64,000 nucleotides of DNA from DATCRE01 sp964235605 (GTDB lineage Bacteria; Bacteroidota; Bacteroidia; Cytophagales; Cyclobacteriaceae): NCBI GenBank assembly GCA_964235605.1, contig CAXSCR010000004.1, forward strand, positions 112,559 to 176,558. Reading direction: 5' to 3'. A program made the position numbers and the translations under genes. The notes under the pieces are model-generated. The model was given only the letters and a program-made list of their open reading frames with translations, was not told the origin of the DNA and did not search any database. This document shows positions 16,400-25,966 of the stretch, piece by piece; positions within the stretch are counted from its first letter, which is position 1, and the number at the start of each line of letters is the position of its first letter.

Positions 16400-17791
16400 A
16401 TGACATCTATCAGCGATAAAATATTAGCCATTGAAAAGCAAATTGATCTTGAAAGTTACAGGTTTAAAGGCGAAAATGTGTGGCCCATTATCAGAATTTC
16501 TATTTATCTCAGCTCAACCAAATCTTCATCAGCAGGTATATCAGTACTAAAATCTTTCCGGTTTTTATTGGGAGGTGTTTGGCAGTTTCTATCACGAGGC
16601 ATTATCAATGCAGTCACACGTTCAAAATATGATGCTGTTTTAGTAACAACGAGCCATTATAAAGTACAGGAGAATGGTAAAACTTTTGATAAAATCATTG
16701 ATCCTGTAATTCAGTATTTAAAGAAAATAGATATGAAGTTTTCTGTTTGGGAGTTCACAGGAAAATTTAAATATGATAAGCATATAAGTTACAATAGCTT
16801 TTTAAGACCAATACAGCAGGAAATTTACTTCCTGTCATTCTTAAGGAAATTAGGTCGCCCTTTTATTAAAAGAGATATTCTGATGGGTAATGTGTCTCAT
16901 CTTAATAATTTGTTAAAGGAAAATGATATTAAGTTCAGTGTGAATAAGAGTTTCATGGGTAAGCTCGAAACGATTTTTTTTCAGGCAGAATTTTTTCAAA
17001 GCGCTATTAAGACGCATGATGTGAAACATGTGTTTATGGTTTGCTACTATGATGTTAAATGTTTCAGCGTGTTACTTGCGACAAATCGGTTAGGGATTAG
17101 TTCCATTGATCTGCAGCATGGTGTGCAGGGAAAAAAGCACTTAGCGTATGCGTTATGGCCACAAGAAATTATAAAGTCAACCAAGTTATTGCCAACCCAT
17201 TTTTACGTATGGGATGATAACTCCTACAAAACGATTCAGTATTGGAAAAATGAAGGAAGCAAGATTCTGCTCGGTAGTAATAACTGGATTTTGGATAGGG
17301 TAAATAAAGTAGGAAATAATATTATATTGGTAACACTTCAACCTATCGATAATTTTCTCCCTGATTATTTAATTGAAATGATCAGGGTTTACAGCGGGGA
17401 TAGAAAGTGGTATATCAGATTACATCCAAGGCAGATGCCAGAGATGAATCGCATAGAGAAAATTTTCTTTGACGCTGGCTTAATGGGAAAGGTTAATATA
17501 AAGGAGGCTTCTGTTACATCGCTTACAACATTATTGGAATCAACCGTACTACATATAACTTATTTTTCGAGCGTTGTTATTGAAGCTAGTTATTATAATA
17601 TACCAACCTATTTTTTAAATGAGGTTGGTTTATCTCATTACTCCGATTACTTACAAGATGATTTGATTTATTGCTACCCTAACGATAATGTGATGGATGT
17701 AATTCAAAGCATAACTTCAGGAAAAACGCACGTGCTTAATAGAAACGAAAATAGGATAAATGTTTTAGAAAACTTCATCAATGACAAATAG
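16400..17791 (+). CDS. GT-B-like surface-glycan transferase with HPR/SS motifs, second paralogue
   Basis: This 463-residue protein is a full-length paralogue of the truncated gene at 2-1213. Shared elements are a FMVCYYD block, SIDLQHGVQGKKHLAY, a WYIRLHPRQ motif and a TYFSSVVIEASYYN motif before the C-terminus. No signal peptide is seen, fitting a cytoplasmic transferase. The HPR plus serine-pair arrangement recalls bacterial sialyltransferases, so it is a candidate for adding legionaminic acid or the second CMP-activated acid to the repeat unit. The gene begins 17 nt after the PtmA-like gene and overlaps the next glycosyltransferase by 11 nt. Specific function is inferred. Confidence 0.6.
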   Translation: MTSISDKILAIEKQIDLESYRFKGENVWPIIRISIYLSSTKSSSAGISVLKSFRFLLGGVWQFLSRGIINAVTRSKYDAVLVTTSHYKVQENGKTFDKIIDPVIQYLKKIDMKFSVWEFTGKFKYDKHISYNSFLRPIQQEIYFLSFLRKLGRPFIKRDILMGNVSHLNNLLKENDIKFSVNKSFMGKLETIFFQAEFFQSAIKTHDVKHVFMVCYYDVKCFSVLLATNRLGISSIDLQHGVQGKKHLAYALWPQEIIKSTKLLPTHFYVWDDNSYKTIQYWKNEGSKILLGSNNWILDRVNKVGNNIILVTLQPIDNFLPDYLIEMIRVYSGDRKWYIRLHPRQMPEMNRIEKIFFDAGLMGKVNIKEASVTSLTTLLESTVLHITYFSSVVIEASYYNIPTYFLNEVGLSHYSDYLQDDLIYCYPNDNVMDVIQSITSGKTHVLNRNENRINVLENFINDK

Positions 17792-18683
17792 CACTCCAGG
17801 CATAAGCGTCATTATACCGACAAAGAACAGAAAGGAAAGCCTCATGAGGGCGATTGCTTCGGTAATAAATCAGAGTTATCCAGTTAAAGAAATCATTGTA
17901 GTCGATGATGGGTCAGATGATATTCTTTCAAGTTATGTTAATGCAGCGCATCCTCGGGTGGTATGTTTAAGAAATGATTCTTCCATGGGAGCGCCGAATG
18001 CAAGAAATAAAGGTTGGAAACATGCTACAACGGAGCTAATCTCTTTTCTGGATAGTGATGACGAGATGGAGCGGAATTGTTTAATGAACAAAGTCACTAA
18101 AATGATTCATGAGAACCTTGATCTTGTTGTAGGTTCTTTTGCAATTGAAAAGAATGGAATATATAAACCATTTCATTTCCATGTTGATACAAAGAAAACA
18201 TTAAGGGATCAGTTATTATTAAATTCTCCATTTGATACCAGAACCTCCACTTTTTTAGTAAAACGGTCTGTGCTTGAAAATATTTCTTTTGATGAGAGAC
18301 TTAAAAAACATCAAGACTGGGATCTGTTTATCAATATTGACTATCAATATAAAACAGGTTTTACTAATCTTTGTGATGTAATCCTTCACATCTCTGATAA
18401 TGATCGCATAAGTTCTTCACTTCAACATGACTCTACAAAATACTTCATTGGGAAGAATAAGGATAAGGTTTCTGCTGATGCCATCTTTTTATTTGAGCTA
18501 AAAATGCTCTACAAATCAGCGATAAGAAATGATAAAGAAGGGATGGGTTATTACCGTACATTGGTCATCCACCCTTTAAAGGGGATAGGTACTCAATACC
18601 AAATTATTTCATCGCTCATTAGGCTTAATATTCTAAATATACATTTTCTGCATTCACTAAAGCGTTTAGTTAATTTTCGATAA
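17781..18683 (+). CDS. Family 2 glycosyltransferase
   Basis: A 300-residue GT-A protein. It starts GISVIIPTKNRKESLMRAI, followed by IVVDDGSDD (nucleotide binding) and ISFLDSDDEME, which carries the metal-binding DxD-like acidic group. A later QDWDLFINI matches the acceptor-side ED/WD motif of GT2 enzymes. It would add a sugar from an NDP donor to the lipid-linked repeat unit on the cytoplasmic face. It overlaps the upstream gene by 11 nt and the following GT4 gene by a single base (TAATG), so all three are probably translated from one message. Sugar specificity cannot be told. Confidence 0.88.
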   Translation: MTNSTPGISVIIPTKNRKESLMRAIASVINQSYPVKEIIVVDDGSDDILSSYVNAAHPRVVCLRNDSSMGAPNARNKGWKHATTELISFLDSDDEMERNCLMNKVTKMIHENLDLVVGSFAIEKNGIYKPFHFHVDTKKTLRDQLLLNSPFDTRTSTFLVKRSVLENISFDERLKKHQDWDLFINIDYQYKTGFTNLCDVILHISDNDRISSSLQHDSTKYFIGKNKDKVSADAIFLFELKMLYKSAIRNDKEGMGYYRTLVIHPLKGIGTQYQIISSLIRLNILNIHFLHSLKRLVNFR

Positions 18684-19762
18684 TGAATAACAGGATACTT
18701 TTAATTATAGGATCGTTAAAGACTGGGGGTGCTGAGCGGGTTACAATTAACACGGGTGCTGAGCTTCAAAGGAGGGGGTTTGATGTATATTATGCCCTTC
18801 AAAGAAACGTCATTGAACTTCCAAACAATATAGCAAAGGATAAAATATTCATACTGCGCAAATCAAACTCTCAAAGCAAATTATATAAGGTGTATGCTTT
18901 ATTTGTTGGCATTTTCCTGGTTGGTCTTAAAGTCAAGCCAAAAATTGTAATTGGGTTCAGTAGATTGAGCAGCTTCCTGGCCTGTTTCACATTATGTCGA
19001 CGCGTTATTGCGCGGTTTGACGCTAACCCATATAGGTTAAGCAAAAAACAGCATCGTTATGCCAATTGTATTTTTGCATGGCCCTTCGTAAAGAAAATAG
19101 TTGTACCATCAAACGGGATGTACAAAGCCATATCGGCATTAAAACCTAATAAGAAAGATAAGCTTATTATTATTCCAAATACTATTGATGTCACTAATGT
19201 TATTGCACTTTCTCAGCAGCGAACTGACTTTCAGTTCGATTTTAAGTTTATCTGTGCCATGGGTCGGTTGAGTTATGATAAGAATTTTGAATTATTGATT
19301 AATGCTTACCATAACAGTAATATCCGTAAGCATTATAAATTGGTGATTATAGGAGATGGCAAACTCCGAAATAGACTAGAAACACTAGTTAGTGATTTAG
19401 GTATAAAACCGGATGTCTTTTTTCCGGGTTTTATGAGTAATCCTTACCCCATAGTTAAGCAAGCTCAGCTGCTAGTAAATAGCTCGCGTAATGAAAGTTT
19501 TTGCAATGTTATTCTGGAAGGATTAGCACTTTCACTCCCGGTTATCGCTACAGATTGTGACTATGGCCCAGCTGATATGATTAAGAATAACGTTAACGGG
19601 TTTTTAGTTAAAACGGATAATGTTCCTGCCCTGATTAATATTTTAGATCGCATTGCTGAAGATGATAAGGTGTTAACAAAGTTCAAGGAAAATGCGCGAA
19701 CAAGCATTGCTGAATTTGAATTAGGTCAAGTTATAGAAAAATGGATTAGTCTGCTGGTTTAA
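18683..19762 (+). CDS. Family 4 glycosyltransferase
   Basis: A 359-residue GT-B enzyme. The N-terminal IIGSLKTGGAERVTINTG is the typical GT4 glycine-rich loop with GGAERV. The C-terminal half shows FICAMGRLSYDKNFELLI, VIIGDGKLRNRLE and NSSRNESFCNVILEGLALSLPVIAT, the E-x7-E donor-binding pattern of retaining GT4 enzymes. It shares a TAATG stop-start junction with the GT2 gene upstream. It should add one sugar of the repeat unit; donor and linkage are unknown. Confidence 0.88.
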   Translation: MNNRILLIIGSLKTGGAERVTINTGAELQRRGFDVYYALQRNVIELPNNIAKDKIFILRKSNSQSKLYKVYALFVGIFLVGLKVKPKIVIGFSRLSSFLACFTLCRRVIARFDANPYRLSKKQHRYANCIFAWPFVKKIVVPSNGMYKAISALKPNKKDKLIIIPNTIDVTNVIALSQQRTDFQFDFKFICAMGRLSYDKNFELLINAYHNSNIRKHYKLVIIGDGKLRNRLETLVSDLGIKPDVFFPGFMSNPYPIVKQAQLLVNSSRNESFCNVILEGLALSLPVIATDCDYGPADMIKNNVNGFLVKTDNVPALINILDRIAEDDKVLTKFKENARTSIAEFELGQVIEKWISLLV

Positions 19763-19783
19763 TAAAAATTGATAAGTGTTATC

Positions 19784-20899
19784 ATGTCATCAAAAATAAA
19801 AGTTCTTCATATAATTAAATCGCTGGGCAGAGGTGGTGCGGAAATGTTACTGCCAGAAACACTTGCCATTCATAATCAGGATAGATTTGAATTTCATTAC
19901 ATTTATTTTCTTCCCTGGAAAGATCAAATGGTTTCTGCACTTGCACACGCCGGTGGCATAGTAAGTTGCTTTAGTGCAAACAATAATATTCAAATCATAC
20001 TGAAGTGCCGTAAGATAATATGTTATATCAAAGAAAATAATATTGAAATTATTCATGCTCATCTTCCATGGGCGGGCTTTTTAAGCAGGCTTATTCATAA
20101 ACTAATTCGTATTCCTGTTATTTATACTGAACATAATAGGCAGGAGAGATATCATGGTGTGACTTTTTTTTTAAATAAACTAACATTTAACTGGCAAACA
20201 CTTGCGGTAGCTGTTTCAGAAGATGTTAATGAATCGATTTGCAATAACATTAAGCCTGTCATTCCGGTTCAAACCATATTGAATGGAGTCAATACGGACA
20301 GCTTTCAAAGGGACGAGAAAGCAGGTGAATTATTAAAGCAATCACACGGTATACCTAAAGACGCGTTAGTTATTGGAACAGCTGCCGTGTTCAGATTCCA
20401 AAAGCGTTTAATTGAATGGCTTGAGGTAATGAAGGAGGTTTGCCAGAAGGACCCAAATGTATACGGGATCATTGTGGGGGACGGGCCGCTTAAAGAGGAG
20501 ATATACAATAAAAGAAAGTCGTTGAATCTTGAGGATAGGATTTTGATGCCGGGGTTAATCACTGAAGTAAAGCCATGGATGTCTGCTATGGACATTTATA
20601 TGATGTGCTCGATATTCGAAGGGCTGCCGATAGCACTTTTAGAAGCCATGAGCATGAAATGTGCGATTGTAACAACCAATGCAGGGGGAATAAAAGAAGT
20701 AATTCGAAATGACCAAGATGGACTATTGGTAGACGTGACTGACTGGAGCCACTTGCCTGAATTGATTGGAAAGCTAAAAGATAGAAAAATTCGTCTTAAC
20801 TTTGCTGCTAAGGCAAGAGAACGGGTTGTTGTTTCCTTTAGTTTGGTAAGCATGGTAGAGCAATTGGAGACTTTGTATCTGAAATTCAGTACACAATAG
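19784..20899 (+). CDS. Family 4 glycosyltransferase
   Basis: A GT-B enzyme of 371 residues if begun at ATG 19784; the upstream TTG at 19769 adds five residues with no support. Features are LHIIKSLGRGGAEMLL at the N-terminus, IIHAHLPWAGFLSRLI, GTAAVFRFQKR, GIIVGDGPLKEEI and CSIFEGLPIALLEAMSMK near the end, the last being the conserved E-x7-E region. It follows the other GT4 gene by 21 nt and precedes a GNAT gene by 3 nt. It is one of four classical glycosyltransferases (GT2 or GT4) in the locus, alongside the HPR/SS proteins, suggesting a repeat unit of at least four or five sugars. Confidence 0.88.
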   Translation: MSSKIKVLHIIKSLGRGGAEMLLPETLAIHNQDRFEFHYIYFLPWKDQMVSALAHAGGIVSCFSANNNIQIILKCRKIICYIKENNIEIIHAHLPWAGFLSRLIHKLIRIPVIYTEHNRQERYHGVTFFLNKLTFNWQTLAVAVSEDVNESICNNIKPVIPVQTILNGVNTDSFQRDEKAGELLKQSHGIPKDALVIGTAAVFRFQKRLIEWLEVMKEVCQKDPNVYGIIVGDGPLKEEIYNKRKSLNLEDRILMPGLITEVKPWMSAMDIYMMCSIFEGLPIALLEAMSMKCAIVTTNAGGIKEVIRNDQDGLLVDVTDWSHLPELIGKLKDRKIRLNFAAKARERVVVSFSLVSMVEQLETLYLKFSTQ

Positions 20900-20902
20900 A
20901 GG

Positions 20903-21859
20903 ATGGTAATTCGCAATGCTATTGATCACGATATTCCGCAGATCGTTGAACTTCTTAAAATGAGTTTGGGAGAAAGCCTTGTGCCTAAATCTGAAGCCTA
21001 TTGGCGTTGGAAGCATATCGATAACCCTTTTGGTCGATCTCCTGTTTTGGTGGCTGAGGATGCAGGGAAGTTGGTCGGAGTAAGGGCATTTATGCGATGG
21101 GAGTGGACAGATGGTAATCAAATATATAAATCGGTTCGTGCCGTTGACACAGCAACGCACCCCGCATATCAGGGAAAGGGAATATTCAAAAAGTTAACGC
21201 TTCAATTGATTGAGGCATGTCAGAAAGAGGATGTTCAATTTATTTTTAATACTCCCAATTCTCAAAGTCGTCCGGGATATTTAAAAATGGGATGGGAAGT
21301 AGCAGGTAAACTTCCTATTCGTATATTTTTCGCAAACCCGATTCTGGGAATGTTTAACAGAAATTCTGCCGAGTTAAAGAATTCAAATGAGATGGAGGCG
21401 TTATTTGGAAATTTGGCTATGAATAATCTATTGAAAGCGGATCAGATAATTACGCAAAAACAAATGGTAACCAATTATAGCCCAACATATTTAATTTGGC
21501 GATATTGTAAGGTTCCCGTAAATGACTACCACTATATTCATTTAGATATGGGGAATAACCACGAAATGCTAATCTACAGATTAAAGAAAAGTAAACTGGC
21601 AACAGAATTTCGTGTTACTGATTTCTATGGTAACTGTAATGACATTTCTTCACTGATGCTAAAAAAACTTCGTAGAACCGCCAATAGAGTAGGAGCAACT
21701 TACCTAACATTTACTGGTTCAAAAGATAGGATTCAGGCCGGTCTTAACATAGAAAGGGGCCCCATTGTTACAATTCGTGATTTACAATTTCAAAACTTTT
21801 TAGATTTGCATGATTTTCAATACTGGAAGCCATCATTAGGGGACTTAGAATTATTTTAG
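20903..21859 (+). CDS. GNAT-family N-acetyltransferase
   Basis: A 318-residue protein with an N-terminal GNAT fold: VIRNAIDHDIPQIVELL starts it, PVLVAEDAGKLVGVRAFMRWEW forms the central strands and THPAYQGKGIFKKLT contains the acetyl-CoA-binding Q/R-x-x-G-x-G/A loop. The C-terminal half is not a standard GNAT and may form a second acyltransferase-like domain, as in many exopolysaccharide-locus proteins. It lies 3 nt from genes on both sides, between a GT4 gene and the polymerase-like gene. A likely job is acylating an amino sugar of the repeat unit or its precursor; the LegH step, for which no dedicated gene is evident, is one possibility. Confidence 0.78.
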   Translation: MVIRNAIDHDIPQIVELLKMSLGESLVPKSEAYWRWKHIDNPFGRSPVLVAEDAGKLVGVRAFMRWEWTDGNQIYKSVRAVDTATHPAYQGKGIFKKLTLQLIEACQKEDVQFIFNTPNSQSRPGYLKMGWEVAGKLPIRIFFANPILGMFNRNSAELKNSNEMEALFGNLAMNNLLKADQIITQKQMVTNYSPTYLIWRYCKVPVNDYHYIHLDMGNNHEMLIYRLKKSKLATEFRVTDFYGNCNDISSLMLKKLRRTANRVGATYLTFTGSKDRIQAGLNIERGPIVTIRDLQFQNFLDLHDFQYWKPSLGDLELF

Positions 21860-21862
21860 AAA

Positions 21863-23071
21863 ATGCTGGGTATAATTACACTTATTATCACAGGCTTCCT
21901 GGCATTTTATATTGTCTCGCTACTGCGAGATAGATACACTTATATTGATATCAACTTTCTTCATCGTATATTTTATTATCATGCCTTCCTTTCTTTTGTG
22001 TATTATCTCTATGCCGTCTTTAATCGATCTGATTCCCGTAATTATTATTTTAAAGTCCTGAACGGATTTCGGGGTGATAACTGGTTTGATTACTATGGAA
22101 CCAGCACCACGTTCATTGAATTCCTCGCCTTTCCATTTATCAAATTCCTAGGTTTTAATTATGATTCATGCATGGCGCTTTTTGCGTTTTTTGGTTATCT
22201 GGGTTTCGTTTTTATGTATATTTTTTTTAGAGAAAACATTCAGTTCAATCATAAGTTCTTAGGCGTTGATTTAATGGCCCTTTTCTTTTTCTTACCCAAC
22301 CTTCATTTCTGGTCAGGCTCTCTAGGAAAAGGTTCAATTATTTTCTTAGGTATTGGTATATTTTTTTTTGGAATAAGCAAAGTGCAGTCCAGGTGGCTTT
22401 ACATTCTATTGGGGGGGATAATTATTTATCATGTCCGGCCGCATATCATGCTGGTTATTCTGGTATCAAGTGCAATGGGTTTTATATTCTCATCAAAGGG
22501 AATTAGTGTTGCAATTCGTGTGGTATTCTTGGTTTGTGCTTCAATTGCTTTCTTCTATATATATCAGGATGTTTTAAGTTTAGTAGGAATTGATGAGGAA
22601 GAGTTTGTTAACGAAGGCGTAGATTTTTCGCATCGGGTCAAAGAGCTTTCTAAAGCTACATCGGGTATTGATCTTGCAAATTATTCATTACCTGAGCAGG
22701 TGTTTGCATTTCTTTATCGCCCGCTTTTTTTTGATGCACCAGGATTGTTAGGTGTCATCGTATCAGTCGAAAATGTTTTCTATTTACTTATGACTTTTAG
22801 AATCTTTAGTTTAAAAGGTGTTGGATTTATTTTTACTGGAAATTTTTTGATAAAAGCTGCTTTCCTGAGCTTTATAACGATATCAATTGCACTGGCGCAA
22901 ATTTCTGGAAATTTGGGCCTTGCGATCAGGCAGAAAAGCCAGGTAATGATTCTGTTTTTGTTTGTTATTATATCGTTTTTAGATAAACAAAAACTAAAGG
23001 CTTATCAGGATGCAACGGCTAAGCGACTGCGTAAACTTAAACAGGTAAGTCTTGAAGATGAAAAGATATGA
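21863..23071 (+). CDS. Wzy/EpsG-like polysaccharide polymerase, multi-pass membrane protein
   Basis: This 402-residue protein is almost entirely hydrophobic helices, roughly ten, with a soluble loop around residues 240-275 (EEEFVNEGVDFSHRVKEL). There is no conserved enzymatic motif, as is usual for Wzy and EpsG polymerases, which are recognised by topology and context. The segment around NGFRGDNWFDYYGTSTTFIEF resembles EpsG-type proteins. It lies among glycosyltransferase genes, 3 nt after the GNAT gene and overlapping the deacetylase gene by 4 nt. A run of seven G at 22411-22417 lies within the coding sequence. Role as polymerase is inferred. Confidence 0.65.
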   Translation: MLGIITLIITGFLAFYIVSLLRDRYTYIDINFLHRIFYYHAFLSFVYYLYAVFNRSDSRNYYFKVLNGFRGDNWFDYYGTSTTFIEFLAFPFIKFLGFNYDSCMALFAFFGYLGFVFMYIFFRENIQFNHKFLGVDLMALFFFLPNLHFWSGSLGKGSIIFLGIGIFFFGISKVQSRWLYILLGGIIIYHVRPHIMLVILVSSAMGFIFSSKGISVAIRVVFLVCASIAFFYIYQDVLSLVGIDEEEFVNEGVDFSHRVKELSKATSGIDLANYSLPEQVFAFLYRPLFFDAPGLLGVIVSVENVFYLLMTFRIFSLKGVGFIFTGNFLIKAAFLSFITISIALAQISGNLGLAIRQKSQVMILFLFVIISFLDKQKLKAYQDATAKRLRKLKQVSLEDEKI

Positions 23072-24120
23072 TTAACAAGGGTATATTTGTTATTTCTTTA
23101 GACTTTGAACTCCATTGGGGTGGTTTTGAAAAATGGCGTTTAGAAGGAACGAGGAACGATGAACGAGGATCGAAGGGAGAAAAAATTATTGATTACGAAG
23201 TTTATTTCAAGAATACCAGGGATGTAATACCTGAGCTGCTATCACTTTTCAAGCAGTACGAAATACACGTTACATGGGCAACGGTGGGAATGTTGTTTCA
23301 CAAAACCCGTGAGGAATTGCTTAGGAATGCGCCTGTTCTAAAGCCAATGTATGATGTAAAAGAACTTTCTGCCTACCATTACATAAGTAATTTAGGTATA
23401 GGTGAAGATGAAACGGTTGATCCTTTTCATTTTGCAGCAGGACTCATAGAACATATTATTGCTACACCGCATCAGGAAATTGCATCCCACACGTTTGCTC
23501 ATTTTTATTGCAATGAAAAAGGTCAGTCGATTGACGAGTTTAGAGAGGATATTAAAGCTGCCCAGCGTGCTGCAAGAGCCTATGGCAAACGACTTAAATC
23601 GTTGGTATTCCCCCGGAACCAATTCAATGATCAATACCTGAAAGTATGTTTTGAAGAAGGCATAACATCGGTGCGGTCCAACCCGCTTGATTGGTTCTGG
23701 AATATTGAAAGTACACAGCATGAGTCCAAGTGGAAGAGATTAAACCGTGGTCTTGATGCGTACTTTCATATAGGGATGAAAAATACCTATGATATCACTT
23801 CATTAACGCTACGTGATGGTTTTCCAATATGCATTCCTGCCAGCAGGTTATTACGGCCTTATAATCCCAAAGAATTATTTTTAAACAAATTTAAAGTCCA
23901 GCGGATTAAAGCAGAAATGAGCCGCGCGGCAGAGCAACAAGAAATCTACCATTTATGGTGGCATCCACATAATTTCGGTAGGTATCCGCAACAGAACTTA
24001 GAAGCATTACAAGGCATATTACAACATTATGCTTATTGCAGAGACAAATGGAATATGACTAGTTTGAATATGGGTGAAATTGCTGACGTTCGTCAAGGAT
24101 CATCTCTTCCAACAGGGTAA
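23068..24120 (+). CDS. Polysaccharide deacetylase (NodB-like, CE4)
   Basis: The 350-residue protein opens GIFVISLDFELHWGG, with Asp12 and Glu14 in the position of the metal-binding TxDD motif of CE4 esterases, and later has HVTWATVGMLF and EIASHTFAHFYC, the latter giving the H-S/T-x-x-x-H metal ligands. LVFPRNQFN corresponds to the third NodB motif. No signal peptide is evident, suggesting cytoplasmic action on a sugar precursor or lipid-linked unit. It overlaps the polymerase-like gene by 4 nt and precedes the PglA-like gene by 42 nt. Its substrate is probably an N-acetylated sugar; the specific one is unknown. Confidence 0.85.
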   Translation: MINKGIFVISLDFELHWGGFEKWRLEGTRNDERGSKGEKIIDYEVYFKNTRDVIPELLSLFKQYEIHVTWATVGMLFHKTREELLRNAPVLKPMYDVKELSAYHYISNLGIGEDETVDPFHFAAGLIEHIIATPHQEIASHTFAHFYCNEKGQSIDEFREDIKAAQRAARAYGKRLKSLVFPRNQFNDQYLKVCFEEGITSVRSNPLDWFWNIESTQHESKWKRLNRGLDAYFHIGMKNTYDITSLTLRDGFPICIPASRLLRPYNPKELFLNKFKVQRIKAEMSRAAEQQEIYHLWWHPHNFGRYPQQNLEALQGILQHYAYCRDKWNMTSLNMGEIADVRQGSSLPTG

Positions 24121-24162
24121 GTTAAGTTGTCCATCTTGAAAATATCAACAACTTCCAAAGTA

Positions 24163-25323
24163 ATGAAGAAAATAAAATTACTTCGAATCACTACGGTACC
24201 AATCTCGCTGAAAATTTTACTTCACGGTCAACTTACGTTTTTTAGCAGCAATGGGTTCGAGGTACTGGCTGTGAGTGCAGATGGACCTGAGGTTTCTGCC
24301 TTAGGCGTCGAAGGCATACCTCATCATGTAGTTGAAATGACAAGAAAGATAACGCCTGCTAGAGATCTTATCAGTCTAATTAATCTTATACGTGTTATTT
24401 TAAAGTTCAAGCCAGATATAGTTCATACCCATACACCTAAAGCGGGATTATTGGGAATGATCGCCGCCTGGATATGTCATGTACCTGTGCGAATGCATAC
24501 TGTTGCCGGATTGCCATTGATGGAGAAGATAGGCCTGGTGAAACAAATATTAATATTAACAGAGCAAATTACTTATGCCGCGGCTACACGGGTCTATCCG
24601 AATTCGGAAGGGCTTAAAAAATATATTGAGACATACTCCTCTGTGAACTTAAGTATTATTGGAAAAGGAAGCAGCAATGGAATTAATACAGCATATTTCG
24701 ATACTACTAGTGAACTTGTCGATCAGGCAAAACAACTACGTAGTAAATATGGTATATCTTCAACAGATGTTGTTTTTTCCTTTGTCGGACGTCTTGTAAA
24801 AGACAAGGGTATCGAGGAGTTGGTTGAAGCATTTAAAGGGTTAAGCTTGCCATCTGCATCTCAAAAAAAAATACTTCTTTTGGTTGGTTCTTTTGAACAG
24901 CTGCTCAATCCACTTTCGAATGAAGTTTATGCGTATCTGCACAATAGTTCGGATGTAATATTGACAGGTTTTCAAAACGATATAAGACCTTACTTATTGG
25001 CTTCCGATGTTTTTGTTTTTCCCAGCTATCGTGAAGGATTTCCAAACGTTGTAATGCAGGCTTCCTGTCTGAAAATTCCATCAATCGTATCTGATATTAA
25101 CGGATGTAATGAAATTATTCAGACGGGCAACACGGGATTAATTGTAAATCCTAAGGATTCGACCTCATTACTAAATGCAATGTCGGTTCTAGCGGCTGAT
25201 AAGGAAAAGCAGCGTATTTTTGGTGAAGCGGCGCGACGGTATGTAGTTGAAAATTTTGATCAGCAATATATATGGCATCAATTGAAACAAGAGTATTACA
25301 AGTTGATCGGTTTTGCCTCATAA
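24163..25323 (+). CDS. Family 4 glycosyltransferase, PglA-like
   Basis: I start at ATG 24163 (MKKIKLLRITTVPISLKILL), a form typical of PglA/WbnK-type enzymes; the TTG at 24127 adds 12 residues of unlikely sequence. The body has DIVHTHTPKAGLLGMIAAW, MHTVAGLPLME and FSFVGRLVKDKGIEELVEAF, ending with PSYREGFPNVVMQASCL, the donor-binding region. PglA-type enzymes add the second sugar onto undecaprenyl-diphosphate-bacillosamine. It directly precedes the PglC-like initiating transferase and the PglD-like genes, which fits that step. The donor (GalNAc in Campylobacter) is not certain here. Confidence 0.82.
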   Translation: MKKIKLLRITTVPISLKILLHGQLTFFSSNGFEVLAVSADGPEVSALGVEGIPHHVVEMTRKITPARDLISLINLIRVILKFKPDIVHTHTPKAGLLGMIAAWICHVPVRMHTVAGLPLMEKIGLVKQILILTEQITYAAATRVYPNSEGLKKYIETYSSVNLSIIGKGSSNGINTAYFDTTSELVDQAKQLRSKYGISSTDVVFSFVGRLVKDKGIEELVEAFKGLSLPSASQKKILLLVGSFEQLLNPLSNEVYAYLHNSSDVILTGFQNDIRPYLLASDVFVFPSYREGFPNVVMQASCLKIPSIVSDINGCNEIIQTGNTGLIVNPKDSTSLLNAMSVLAADKEKQRIFGEAARRYVVENFDQQYIWHQLKQEYYKLIGFAS

Positions 25324-25360
25324 TTATGTTACGATACTTCGACTAGCACAGATTTATTCT

Positions 25361-25966
25361 ATGTACACTGCTTTTATTAAGCCTTTTTTTGATAAAATTA
25401 TTTCATTTGTGGTGCTCCTTTTGGCGCTGCCATTTTTACTTATCGCGGTAACTTTATTAGCTATCGCAAACAGGGGTAAAATATGGTTTATACAGGAGCG
25501 CCCAGGTAAGAATGGAAAAATATTTAAAGTAATAAAATTTAAAACTATGACCGATGATCGTGATGTGCAAGGGAATTTGCTTGGCGATGATAAAAGATTA
25601 ACGGCCATTGGTACGCTCCTTCGAAAAACATCGATGGATGAATTGCCACAGCTTTGTAATGTTTTAGCAGGTCATATGTCAATAGTTGGTCCGCGCCCCT
25701 TGCTTGTTGAGTATTTGCCGTTATATAATGAAGAACAAAGGCGTCGTCACAATGTTACGCCCGGTATAACAGGATGGGCGCAGGTGAATGGGAGAAATGC
25801 CATTTCATGGGATGAGAAATTTGCGTATGATGTTTGGTATGTAGATCATATTTCCTTTCAGTTAGATCTAAAAATCTTATTTTTGACTGTTATAAAAGTA
25901 TTTAAAGCTGAAGGTATCAGTAGTGAAACTTCGATTACAACAGAGAAATTTCGTGGAAATAGATAA
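25361..25966 (+). CDS. pglC: Initiating phosphoglycosyl transferase, PglC-like sugar transferase
   Basis: The chosen start at ATG 25361 gives 201 residues, the size of monotopic PglC enzymes. A single N-terminal reentrant hydrophobic segment (about residues 8-30) is followed by FIQERPGKNGKIFKVIKFKTM, RKTSMDELPQL with the catalytic Asp-Glu pair, and SIVGPRPLLVEY, then PGITGWAQVNGRN. These define the bacterial sugar transferase family. It loads the first sugar-phosphate onto undecaprenyl phosphate at the inner membrane. With two PglD-like genes directly downstream and PglF/PglE-like genes at 32-36 kb, the first sugar is probably a diacetamido-bacillosamine type. Confidence 0.88.
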   Translation: MYTAFIKPFFDKIISFVVLLLALPFLLIAVTLLAIANRGKIWFIQERPGKNGKIFKVIKFKTMTDDRDVQGNLLGDDKRLTAIGTLLRKTSMDELPQLCNVLAGHMSIVGPRPLLVEYLPLYNEEQRRRHNVTPGITGWAQVNGRNAISWDEKFAYDVWYVDHISFQLDLKILFLTVIKVFKAEGISSETSITTEKFRGNR

